Of a stretch of 64,000 nt of DNA, positions 8,363-16,394 are shown piece after piece (positions within the stretch are counted from its first letter, which is position 1; the number at the start of each line of letters is the position of its first letter). The notes beneath the pieces were generated by a model that made no database searches, was not told the origin of the DNA, and was given only the letters and a program-made list of their open reading frames with translations. Made by a program: the position numbers and the translations under genes. The stretch is from CAZEER01 sp964511215 (GTDB lineage Bacteria; Fidelibacterota; Marinisomatia; Marinisomatales; UBA1611), in contig CAZEER010000002.1 in assembly GCA_964511215.1 (NCBI GenBank), positions 11,940-75,939 on the forward strand. Reading direction: 5' to 3'.

Positions 8363-9607
8363 ATGAAAAACTTTAATTATCAAGAAACATGTAAATTATG
8401 TAAAACGGATACAATTGAGAAAGTATTAGATCTTGTTGCGTTACCTGTTGGTGATAGGTATGTTCCAGAAAAAGATAAAATGAAAGTTACGGATACCTAC
8501 CCTTTAGATATAATGATGTGTGGTAATTGTGGTCACTACCAAAACAATGGATATGTAAATCCTGATTTAATTTATGGTCATTACCTATCAAGACCTGCTA
8601 CAACAAATCCAGTTTTGTCTGATATATATAAAGAATATGTGAATGATTTATTAACGTTATATGTTAAAAGCAAAGACCCTTTTGCTGTTGAAGCAGGAAG
8701 CAATGATGGCGCATTTATTGGTTATTTGCAAGAACGTGATGTTAGGGTATTGGGTGTGGAGCCATCTCCTAATTTATCAAAACAAGCGAATGATTTTGAA
8801 ATTCCAACTATTCAAGATTATTTTAGCTTGAGATGTGCAAAACAAATTAAAAAAGACTATGGAGAAGTTGATATTTTTGTAGCAAATCATACTTTTTCGA
8901 ATATCATAGACTTGGATGATTTTGTTGGTGGGGTAAAACATTTATTATCGCAAAATGGTGTTTTTTCAATGCAGACACACTACCATCTTGATGTGATCGA
9001 AAAAAATCTAATTGAAAATTTCACCCATGAACATCTTTCAGGGTTTTATGTAAAGCCGTTGGTTACTTTCTTTAAAAGCTATGGATTAGAATTGTTTCAT
9101 GTTCAAAGAGTTCCAGCCAAAGAGGGTTCGATTCGCTGTTTTATCCAAAATGAAGGTGGTCCCAATGTAGTGAATTCTTCAGTTCAAGAAATCCTATCAT
9201 ATGAAAAGTCGATTGGAATGAATAAGAAAAATCGTCATGATTCAATTGCTCATTTCATTGATAGCATAAAGATACAACTTCATAACCTATTGGATGATAA
9301 AATTAAATCTGGAAAAACTGTAGCTGCATTTGGGACATCAACAGGAGCAACAACCTTTTCCTTCAATTATGATTTAGGAAAAATAATTTCTTTTTTTGTG
9401 GATGATGATCCCTATAGGCATAATCTAGTTAGTCCAGGGTTCCATATCCCCGTTTTACCATCAAAAGCTATTTATGATAGGAAGCCAGATTATGTTATTA
9501 TTCTTGCACCTCTTTATGCAGAAATAATTATGAAGAAAAATATGGAATATTTAAAACAAGGTGGGACATTTATAAAAATTTGGCCAGAATTTGAAGTTGT
9601 CACTTAA
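8363..9607 (+). CDS. Zn-finger class I methyltransferase, sugar C-methyltransferase type (1)
   Basis: Three-part protein of 414 aa matching the sugar C-methyltransferase architecture of TylC3/NovU-like enzymes: an N-terminal zinc-binding domain (CKLC near residue 11 and CGNC near residue 53), a SAM domain with VEAGSNDGAF near residue 108, and a C-terminal Rossmann-like domain with AAFGTSTGATTF and VDDDPYRHN. These enzymes methylate carbon 3 or another position of keto-deoxysugars. Starts 1 nt after the DegT stop. A second member of the family lies at 10770-11990 and a third at 35208-36380. Confidence 0.85.
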   Translation: MKNFNYQETCKLCKTDTIEKVLDLVALPVGDRYVPEKDKMKVTDTYPLDIMMCGNCGHYQNNGYVNPDLIYGHYLSRPATTNPVLSDIYKEYVNDLLTLYVKSKDPFAVEAGSNDGAFIGYLQERDVRVLGVEPSPNLSKQANDFEIPTIQDYFSLRCAKQIKKDYGEVDIFVANHTFSNIIDLDDFVGGVKHLLSQNGVFSMQTHYHLDVIEKNLIENFTHEHLSGFYVKPLVTFFKSYGLELFHVQRVPAKEGSIRCFIQNEGGPNVVNSSVQEILSYEKSIGMNKKNRHDSIAHFIDSIKIQLHNLLDDKIKSGKTVAAFGTSTGATTFSFNYDLGKIISFFVDDDPYRHNLVSPGFHIPVLPSKAIYDRKPDYVIILAPLYAEIIMKKNMEYLKQGGTFIKIWPEFEVVT

Positions 9608-9631
9608 AATTTTATTTGAAGATAGTTGTAA

Positions 9632-10273
9632 TTGGATAATAAAAGTAAAAAAAAGATAGCAAAACAATACGACGAGCTAGTCAAGAAGTATGGCGATAAT
9701 ATTGATGCTTTGCATACTAATAATGCTAGATATAATAAGGAGCATCAAGATATTAAATTCCAATTTGTTTATGATCAACTTGGAAATTATGATAGTTTAC
9801 TTGATGTGGGTTGTGGTCTTGGACATTTAGCTGATTTTTGCAAGGATAGAGGGTGGCATGGCAAATATACAGGTATAGATTTAAGTGGAGAAATGGTAGA
9901 TATTGTTAAAAAGAAACTTAAAACAGATAAAATATTAAAATTAGACATTCTCGAAGAAAAATATGAAGACAAGCACGATGTTGTTGCATCAATATCAACA
10001 TTGCAAGAAAAGCCACCTTTTGAAGAATCTTATAGTTATTTACAAAATATGATTGCTAAAATGTTTCAAATAGCTAAAAAATGTGTAGTATTAGATATAT
10101 TTTCAAATAAGTTTTCTGATTATCTAAATCCTAATAATCTTTATGTAAATCCATCAGTTTTTTTGAATGATCTTTATAAACTTACAAATCGATTAATAAT
10201 CCTGAACCATTATAATCCATACCAGCTAACTGTTATTCTATACAAAAAACAATTAAATGGATGGTCAATTTAA
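9632..10273 (+). CDS. Class I SAM-dependent methyltransferase
   Basis: Methyltransferase of 213 aa. Seen: motif I LLDVGCGLGHLADF near residue 56, followed by TGIDLSGEMVDIV with the strand-2 acid, then VVASISTLQEKP. Start is a TTG at 9632 (MDNKSKKKIAKQYD), with GAAGAT a few bases upstream as a weak ribosome site; no ATG gives the full fold. The YDELVKKYGDN N-terminus is typical of small-molecule methyltransferases. Acceptor unknown; the neighbours suggest a sugar. Confidence 0.75.
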   Translation: MDNKSKKKIAKQYDELVKKYGDNIDALHTNNARYNKEHQDIKFQFVYDQLGNYDSLLDVGCGLGHLADFCKDRGWHGKYTGIDLSGEMVDIVKKKLKTDKILKLDILEEKYEDKHDVVASISTLQEKPPFEESYSYLQNMIAKMFQIAKKCVVLDIFSNKFSDYLNPNNLYVNPSVFLNDLYKLTNRLIILNHYNPYQLTVILYKKQLNGWSI

Positions 10274-10288
10274 GGAGTTGATAAAATT

Positions 10289-10786
10289 ATGCCTGAAATA
10301 ATAAAAAATAATGAAGATTTACTTTTTATTAATGATGAACTTGTTGATAAAATTAAAATGGAATCACAAAAATCAGATAGAAACATCGCGAGGTTATTAA
10401 TGCATAAAAGCCATGATGATTTAGTCCAAGAAATGTTAATTGCGATGTGTAAAGATAGTTGTATAATCCCAAATAGATGTGAAGGTAAATCAGAATCTTT
10501 GCAAATTATTGAAGGCAGATTATTAATAGTTATATTTGATGAATGTGGGGTTCCTATCAAAAAAGTTGAGATGAGCCAATTTGGGTCAGGTAAAGTATCT
10601 CTCTACAGGATGTCATCAACACCTTGGCATACAATGATTCCTCTTTCAAATAGCGTTGTTGTTCATGAGGTCATAGAGGGTCCGTTTTCCAACGTATCTG
10701 ATCCAATTCCTGACTGGATTCCAAATGATCATGGGAAATTAGCATCATTTATACGCGATTTAAAAATAAATGCGATTGAACCTTAA
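10289..10786 (+). CDS. WbuC-like cupin with altered metal site
   Basis: Protein of 165 aa of the WbuC cupin type, common in O-antigen clusters, function unproven. Seen: the family-type N-terminus, IIEGRLLIVIFDE for the cupin strands, STPWHTMIPL with the second cupin-motif histidine, and the C-terminal EGPF...DWIPND signature. In cupin motif 1 the HxH pair is absent: this copy has PNRCEGKSES where its paralogue at 12000-12530 has PHKHLNKVES; the motif-1 Glu is kept. AAGGAG at 10272-10277 lies 11 nt upstream. Overlaps the next gene by 17 nt. May have changed metal or lost catalysis. Confidence 0.82.
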   Translation: MPEIIKNNEDLLFINDELVDKIKMESQKSDRNIARLLMHKSHDDLVQEMLIAMCKDSCIIPNRCEGKSESLQIIEGRLLIVIFDECGVPIKKVEMSQFGSGKVSLYRMSSTPWHTMIPLSNSVVVHEVIEGPFSNVSDPIPDWIPNDHGKLASFIRDLKINAIEP

Positions 10787-11990
10787 AAATAAATGCCGGA
10801 TTTGTAGAAATGATAATCTACAAGTGCTTATTAATGCTGGTTCGCAACCATTATGCAATCGGTATAAAATTGATTTAATCAGTAATGATTATAAAAATGA
10901 ATTAGTAATTGTACAATGTCGCACCTGCGCATTGATACAGTTGCTGAATACGGTACCTGATGATGAAATTATTCCTAAAGTTACTTGGTTAAAGTATAAT
11001 GAGCCTGAAGATCATCTAAGTAACTTAGCAGACATTTTATCAAAATTAGATTTTTCAACACATTCGCCATCAGCCCTTGGAATCACATATAAAGATGATT
11101 CGCTTTTGTACCGTTTAAGTAAAAAAGGAATATCAAAAACCTTCAGAATAGACCCTCTTATAGATTTAGGTATTCACCAAGAAGGTATTGCAGGAGAAAC
11201 AATAATTCCCAAAATAACAAAAAATGCGATTCAACGCTTGATTAGTAAAAATGGTAAAGTAGATTTAATTATTGCACGCCACATCTTTGAACATACAACA
11301 AATACTCAGGAATTTTTGAAGGTGATATCGCGAATACTTAAACCTGATGGTTACATTGTTTTTGAAGTACCAGATTGCATAGTACAGCTTCATAATTTTG
11401 ATTATACCATGCTTTGGGAAGAACACACAATTTATTTTACTTCTGAAACGTTAAGAAATTCATTTCATTATACATCTTTTGATCTAGTGAGTTTAGAAGA
11501 GTATGAATACTCCATAGAAAATGCATTGGTTGCAATTATTCAAAAAAAAGATAATAAGTTAATTCGCAAAAGTTATGACAATGGTTTAGAGAAAAATCTA
11601 AAAATTGGCTACCTATATGCTGAAAAATTCTTATTTTATAAAAATCTTCTAAAAGATGTATTACGAAATTATAAAATGAATGATGAGAAGATTGCTGTAT
11701 TTGGAGCAGGGCACTTATCAATTATGTTTATTAATTTAATGGAGGTAGCATCATATATTGAATTTATAGTAGATGATGATATCAATAAACAGAAGGTTTA
11801 TATGCCTGGGTCAGGGCTAGCTATAAAGGGTTCAAAATCTTTAATTACGCATAGTATAAACTTATGCTTATTAAGTCTGAGTCCAGATAGTGAGCGAAAA
11901 GTTTTGAAAAATAATAAAAACTTTTTGATTAAAGGTGGGTTATTTAAATCAATATTCCCAAATAGAAAAAATTCGATTTTTAGTGCCTAG
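10770..11990 (+). CDS. Zn-finger class I methyltransferase, sugar C-methyltransferase type (2)
   Basis: Paralogue of the gene at 8363, 406 aa. Seen: CRIC at residues 9-12, PLCNRY, and CRTC near residue 51 (zinc domain); RHIFEHTTNTQEFL and LKPDGYIVFEVPD of the methyltransferase core; and a C-terminal AVFGAGHLSIMF plus VDDDINKQ module. The usual motif I glycine loop is poor here (SALGITYKDDS), so SAM binding may be weakened or the loop divergent. ATG at 10770 overlaps the cupin gene by 17 nt. Flanked on both sides by WbuC-like cupins, which suggests linked functions. Confidence 0.78.
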   Translation: MRLNLKNKCRICRNDNLQVLINAGSQPLCNRYKIDLISNDYKNELVIVQCRTCALIQLLNTVPDDEIIPKVTWLKYNEPEDHLSNLADILSKLDFSTHSPSALGITYKDDSLLYRLSKKGISKTFRIDPLIDLGIHQEGIAGETIIPKITKNAIQRLISKNGKVDLIIARHIFEHTTNTQEFLKVISRILKPDGYIVFEVPDCIVQLHNFDYTMLWEEHTIYFTSETLRNSFHYTSFDLVSLEEYEYSIENALVAIIQKKDNKLIRKSYDNGLEKNLKIGYLYAEKFLFYKNLLKDVLRNYKMNDEKIAVFGAGHLSIMFINLMEVASYIEFIVDDDINKQKVYMPGSGLAIKGSKSLITHSINLCLLSLSPDSERKVLKNNKNFLIKGGLFKSIFPNRKNSIFSA

Positions 11991-11999
11991 GTTCTTAAT

Positions 12000-12530
12000 A
12001 TGGAATATGATAAGATAAATAACGAAGTTTTATATTCAACAAATGATATTACAAAAATAAATATTTCAGATATTGAAGTATTGAAAGAGAGGGCAAGTCT
12101 CAACCGGCGCAGAAGAATAAGATTATGTGTGCATAAATCAATCAATGACAACATTCATGAAATGCTTATAGTACATGAAAAAAGTTGCTATGTCAGGCCA
12201 CACAAACACCTTAACAAAGTAGAGTCATTCCATATTATTGAAGGTAGTGCGAATATAATTTTATTCAATGATGTTGGAGTAATTAGTCAAGTAATTGAAA
12301 TGGGTGACTTCAGTACTGGTAAAAACTTTTTTTATCGTTTACCTCCTTCTCATTATCATACTATAATAATTAAGAGTGATGTTTTAGTCTTCCATGAAAC
12401 TACAAACGGGCCTTTTCGTCCTGATGAAACTATTTGGGCAGACTGGGCGCCCGATGAATCTGATGATAAAAAGATTTTACAATACATTAAAAAATTAAAT
12501 GAAAAAATTAAACAAGAATATACTACTTAA
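12000..12530 (+). CDS. WbuC-like cupin with intact HxH motif
   Basis: WbuC-type cupin of 176 aa. Seen: RRRIRLCVHKS, then VRPHKHLNKVESFHIIEG, an intact cupin motif 1 with HxH and Glu, then LPPSHYHTIII giving the motif-2 histidine, and the C-terminal NGPF...WADWAPDE. A metal-dependent role in surface-sugar synthesis is likely, but the reaction of WbuC is not established. Paralogue of 10289-10786. Overlaps the Nudix gene by 32 nt. Confidence 0.85.
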   Translation: MEYDKINNEVLYSTNDITKINISDIEVLKERASLNRRRRIRLCVHKSINDNIHEMLIVHEKSCYVRPHKHLNKVESFHIIEGSANIILFNDVGVISQVIEMGDFSTGKNFFYRLPPSHYHTIIIKSDVLVFHETTNGPFRPDETIWADWAPDESDDKKILQYIKKLNEKIKQEYTT

Positions 12531-13068
12531 CGAAAGCGAAACGCTTTCAATCCCAAATAAAATAAAATCTGAAGGTATTGTTTATGAGGATGGATACAAA
12601 AAAATAGAAAAAATTACTGCTAAATTTGACGATTTTAATAAAGAATATTTTGTGTCAGATTTTGGTGAAAAATCTGCGTTACTTGCATCTTGTAATGACC
12701 ATATTTTGCTTACGAGGCAATATAGGTTATTAATAAATGACTTATCTTATGAGATTCCGGGAGGAAAAGTAAATAATGATGAAGTAGCAGAGGAGGCTGC
12801 CATTAGAGAGTGTTATGAAGAAACTGGTTTATTATTCAATAACTTGGAACCTTTGATTACTTATGACCCAGATTTGGAATATACTAAAAATCGGACACAT
12901 GTGTTTTTTGTCAATGATTCAAGAAATATATATAATAGAAATTCGAAAAAGTACGAATGGTTACCCTATAAAAAATGCATAGAGATGATAAATAAGCGAG
13001 TAATAATGGATAGTCTTTCTATAATTGCAATTTTAGCATTTAGTTTAAAAGCAAAGATAAAAACATAA
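12499..13068 (+). CDS. Nudix hydrolase (NDP-sugar/ADP-ribose pyrophosphatase-like)
   Basis: Protein of 189 aa with a complete Nudix box at about residues 89-111: GKVNNDE, then RECYEETGLL, fitting GX5EX7REUXEEXGU. EIPGG before the box is typical of ADP-ribose/nucleotide-sugar pyrophosphatases. Hydrolyses a nucleoside diphosphate linked to another moiety, using Mg. ATG 12499 lies inside the cupin gene in another frame (32-nt overlap). It may recycle side products or control nucleotide-sugar levels; the substrate is unknown. Confidence 0.85.
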   Translation: MKKLNKNILLNESETLSIPNKIKSEGIVYEDGYKKIEKITAKFDDFNKEYFVSDFGEKSALLASCNDHILLTRQYRLLINDLSYEIPGGKVNNDEVAEEAAIRECYEETGLLFNNLEPLITYDPDLEYTKNRTHVFFVNDSRNIYNRNSKKYEWLPYKKCIEMINKRVIMDSLSIIAILAFSLKAKIKT

Positions 13069-13077
13069 TTTAATCAT

Positions 13078-14163
13078 ATGTCAAAAAATAAAATATATTG
13101 GTGGAGAACACAATTCACTGAGCAAGAAATAAATAAAATAGGCGAATCTATAAGGAATGAGTCAGTTAGTATGGGTAAGGTTACGGAGGAATTTGAATTA
13201 CAACTCGCGGGAAAATTGAATTTACCTTATGTTGTTTGTGTTACTAGTGGGTCAACTGCACTATTAATGGCATTAATGGCTTTGGGCATTAAACAAGGAG
13301 ATGAAATAATTATTCCAAATCGCACTTGGGTTGCTACAGCACATGCGCCATTAATGTTAGGGGCAAAACCTGTTTTAGTTGATGTTTTACCAGATCGTCC
13401 AATAATTGATACAAAAAATATAGAAAGAAAAATTAATCAAAAGACTAAAGCTATAATGCCAGTACAGCTAAATGGAAGGGCAGTGGAAATGGATGTAATA
13501 TGGGAATTAGCGGGGAAATACAACCTTTCAGTTATTGAGGATTCAGCTCAAGGACTTTTTTCAAAATACAAAGGTATTTATAATGGAACAAATTCAGATG
13601 CGGGATGTTTTTCTTTTTCTATCGCTAAATTAATTCCGACAGGCCAAGGTGGATTTATTGGTACAAAAGACAAGTCCATTTATAAAAATTTAAAGTTAAT
13701 GAGGACACATGGGGTAGATGATGTAAATGCTGGGACACCATATACAATGATGGGTTTTAATTTTAGATATACAGACCTACAAGCTTCAATTGGTTTAATT
13801 CAATTAAAAAAAATCAATCAAAGAATTACAAATTTGATAGAAATACATGAAAAATATCGATCTGGGTTTGAAAATAATTCAAAAATTGAATTCATGAATG
13901 TAGATGTAGAAAATGGTGAAATCCCATTGTATTCAGAAATATTGATTGATGAAAGGGAAAAGGTGATTGATTTTTTAAAATCAAAAAATATTGAGACTCG
14001 GCCATTTTATCCTGATTTAGATACAGCGAGTCATCTCAAAAGTGAAGAACCATTCCCTAATTCTCGACTTTTTGGAAGTAATGGTTTAGTGCTTCCATCT
14101 GGTCCAGATCAATCATTAGATGATATTGATAGGGTGATATCTGTCATAAATAATTATATTTAA
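13078..14163 (+). CDS. DegT/DnrJ/EryC1 sugar aminotransferase (2)
   Basis: PLP sugar aminotransferase of 361 aa, perosamine-synthetase-like. Seen: the N-terminal YWWRTQFTEQEI, CVTSGSTALLMAL for the phosphate pocket, IEDSAQGL, and the Schiff-base lysine at about residue 184 in SIAKLIPTGQGG. A GFNFRYTDLQASIGL segment completes the family pattern. Directly upstream of the N-formyltransferase (8 nt gap), so the likely pair is aminotransferase then N-formylation of a 4-amino-4-deoxysugar. Confidence 0.88.
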   Translation: MSKNKIYWWRTQFTEQEINKIGESIRNESVSMGKVTEEFELQLAGKLNLPYVVCVTSGSTALLMALMALGIKQGDEIIIPNRTWVATAHAPLMLGAKPVLVDVLPDRPIIDTKNIERKINQKTKAIMPVQLNGRAVEMDVIWELAGKYNLSVIEDSAQGLFSKYKGIYNGTNSDAGCFSFSIAKLIPTGQGGFIGTKDKSIYKNLKLMRTHGVDDVNAGTPYTMMGFNFRYTDLQASIGLIQLKKINQRITNLIEIHEKYRSGFENNSKIEFMNVDVENGEIPLYSEILIDEREKVIDFLKSKNIETRPFYPDLDTASHLKSEEPFPNSRLFGSNGLVLPSGPDQSLDDIDRVISVINNYI

Positions 14164-14171
14164 ACAAAGCA

Positions 14172-15110
14172 ATGAACTTTTTGATACTGGGGACATCTGA
14201 ATTTGATATTTATTGTGCCAACGCTATTTTAGCTTCAAAAAATGAAATCTGTATAATGGTTTCGATGCCTAAAAAATTACGACCTGAAAATTCTTACAAT
14301 ATAGAATTATTTTCTGCAAAAAATAATATTCCATACATTGAAATAGAAGATATAAACTCTAAAAGTTCAATAAGACTTCTCAAATCATATAATGTCGATT
14401 ATATTGTTGGTTCATGGCCTAAAATTATAAGGAAAGAAGCTCTTGAAATTCCAAATAAATTCATTATTGGGACTCATCCGACTGATTTACCTTTCAATAG
14501 AGGAAGGCATCCGTTACATTGGTTAATAGCTTTGGGGATATCTAAAACAAAACTATCATTTTTCAAGATAGATGAAGGTGTGGACACGGGTGAGGTATTG
14601 TTGCAACTCCCGTTTAGAATTGAAAAAAATGAAAGCATCAGGGAGCTAAATTATAAAATGAACCAAGTAGCTTATGTTGGTATGTTAGAGCTATGTGGTC
14701 TACTAGAATCAAATGTTCAAGCAAAAAAACAAAATCATAAACAATCAAATTATTGGAGAAAACGAACTCCACATGATGTCACACTTGACTTAAGAATGAG
14801 CGCAGATTTAATTAAACGTTTAGTTAAATCTTTTTCGCTTCCTTACTCATGTGCCAATTTAATTTTTAGAAATGAAGTTATTAAGATTACTGATATAAAT
14901 ATTCTCGTTTCTGTTTTGGATGATGAGGAACTACGACGAATTGAACCAGGTAGAATAATTAAAGCTGGGGGAAATAAAATTACTGTAAAAGTTGATGATC
15001 AATTAGTTGAATTAATTTCACTTTTACCGTTATCTAAACAGCTATTAGAATCAAAATATATACATCCCCCTACTACTTATTTTCAAAAATACAAATTAGG
15101 AATAAATTAA
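14172..15110 (+). CDS. Sugar N-formyltransferase (formyl_trans_N fold)
   Basis: Protein of 312 aa of the methionyl-tRNA formyltransferase/ArnA-type fold. Uses 10-formyl-THF to formylate a sugar amine. Seen: LILGTSEFD at the start, the catalytic His at about residue 102 in GTHPTDLPFNRGRHPLHW and the Asp at about residue 138 in DEGVDTGEV. The Asn of the classical N-x-H-x-D triad is Gly here. RGRHPLHW is a pattern of LPS-cluster formyltransferases as I recall them, so this may be a family trait and not a defect. C-terminal 100 residues form the usual beta-barrel-like extension. Not a housekeeping Fmt, given its place. Confidence 0.82.
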   Translation: MNFLILGTSEFDIYCANAILASKNEICIMVSMPKKLRPENSYNIELFSAKNNIPYIEIEDINSKSSIRLLKSYNVDYIVGSWPKIIRKEALEIPNKFIIGTHPTDLPFNRGRHPLHWLIALGISKTKLSFFKIDEGVDTGEVLLQLPFRIEKNESIRELNYKMNQVAYVGMLELCGLLESNVQAKKQNHKQSNYWRKRTPHDVTLDLRMSADLIKRLVKSFSLPYSCANLIFRNEVIKITDINILVSVLDDEELRRIEPGRIIKAGGNKITVKVDDQLVELISLLPLSKQLLESKYIHPPTTYFQKYKLGIN

Positions 15111-15140
15111 TTTTCTAACTGATTTTTATAATTAGTATCA

Positions 15141-16394
15141 ATGAAAAGAATAATTTCGTTTTTTAAAAAATCCCCTATTGTAGTAGTAGCTTTTTTCGGT
15201 GTTTTAATGATAAGAATTTTGAAACCATTTTATATTATCCGTTTTGGTGTAATTGATATTGGAAGAATAGGTGGATCTTATTCTGGGAATATGTATTTAA
15301 GTGCAAAAGCACAAGGTAAATATAAAAGTAATTTTTTAGATTTTTTTTATTTTATAAAACATACAAACCATTCTAATACTCAATGGGAGCGTATGTGGCA
15401 TAGGGTTCTTCCTGTTTTTCCATTTACGACATTGGCTATATATTTAGAAAGAGTAAATAAAATCTTTCCAGGATTTCAAATACATAAGATTCCTGAAATT
15501 GATATAGTACCTACTTTAGATGAATATCGCAAAAATATTAAAGATGATCTTTCTAAATTGTATAATGATAAAATTGATTCAATAATTAAAACTAAAAAAC
15601 CTAATTTGTATTTTACTCCTGAAGAAGAAAGTTATGCTGAAAAAGAGATGTTGAAATTTGGACTATCTGCAGATGATAGTTTTATATGTTTTCATGCAAG
15701 GGATTCATCTTATTTAAAACAAGTTGTGGGAAGCTATAATTTTTCTTATCACGACTTTAGAGATTCAAATATAGATAACTATATTCAAGCTGTCGAAGGA
15801 ATGATAAATAGAGGCTATCGTGCTTTTCGAATGGGCGCGATTGCTGAAAAACCTTTAAAGGAGAAAAATATAAAGTTAATTGATTATGCTTTTAATAAGA
15901 ACAAATCTGACTTTTTGGATATATATCTAATATCAAAAAGCAAGTTTTTTATTTGTTCTGATACTGGTTTATCATTTCCTGCTGAAGTTTTTAAAGTGCC
16001 AATAGTCTTTGTGAACTGGGCAGTAATTCTAAGATTACCCGTTTATGCACATAATTGTTTGATAATTTTTAAGAAATTTTTTTCTAGAACTAAAAAAAGA
16101 TTCCTAAGTTTTTCAGAAATGATGGATTTAGATCTTTTTACTGGGAAAGCAAATGAAGAATTGTCCAACCAGAATTTAGAAGTAATTGAAAATACTCCGG
16201 ATGAAATATTTTCTCTAGCAGTAGAAATGGATGAACGTTTAAGCGGGAAATGGACTGTGAAAGAGGATGATAAAATATTGCAAGAAAAATTTTGGAGTAT
16301 ATTTGGTCCTGGACAAATATTAAATACAGATATAAGAGTAGGGACTAAGTTTTTAAGGGATAATAGATTTCTGCTTGAGAGTATTAAGGATTAA
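15141..16394 (+). CDS. TIGR04372-type putative glycosyltransferase, membrane-anchored
   Basis: Protein of 417 aa. One N-terminal hydrophobic segment (residues about 12-26, IVVVAFFGVLMIRIL) could anchor it to the inner membrane. Seen: YSGNMYLSAKAQG near residue 47, FICFHARDSSYLK near residue 180, and the C-terminal FLDIYLISKSKFFICSDTGLSFPAEVF. This last segment resembles the GT-B-like donor-side fold of the TIGR04372 glycosyltransferase family. Start ATG after a 30-nt gap. Overlaps the ABC gene by one base (TAATG), so transfer and export appear coupled. Confidence 0.7.
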   Translation: MKRIISFFKKSPIVVVAFFGVLMIRILKPFYIIRFGVIDIGRIGGSYSGNMYLSAKAQGKYKSNFLDFFYFIKHTNHSNTQWERMWHRVLPVFPFTTLAIYLERVNKIFPGFQIHKIPEIDIVPTLDEYRKNIKDDLSKLYNDKIDSIIKTKKPNLYFTPEEESYAEKEMLKFGLSADDSFICFHARDSSYLKQVVGSYNFSYHDFRDSNIDNYIQAVEGMINRGYRAFRMGAIAEKPLKEKNIKLIDYAFNKNKSDFLDIYLISKSKFFICSDTGLSFPAEVFKVPIVFVNWAVILRLPVYAHNCLIIFKKFFSRTKKRFLSFSEMMDLDLFTGKANEELSNQNLEVIENTPDEIFSLAVEMDERLSGKWTVKEDDKILQEKFWSIFGPGQILNTDIRVGTKFLRDNRFLLESIKD

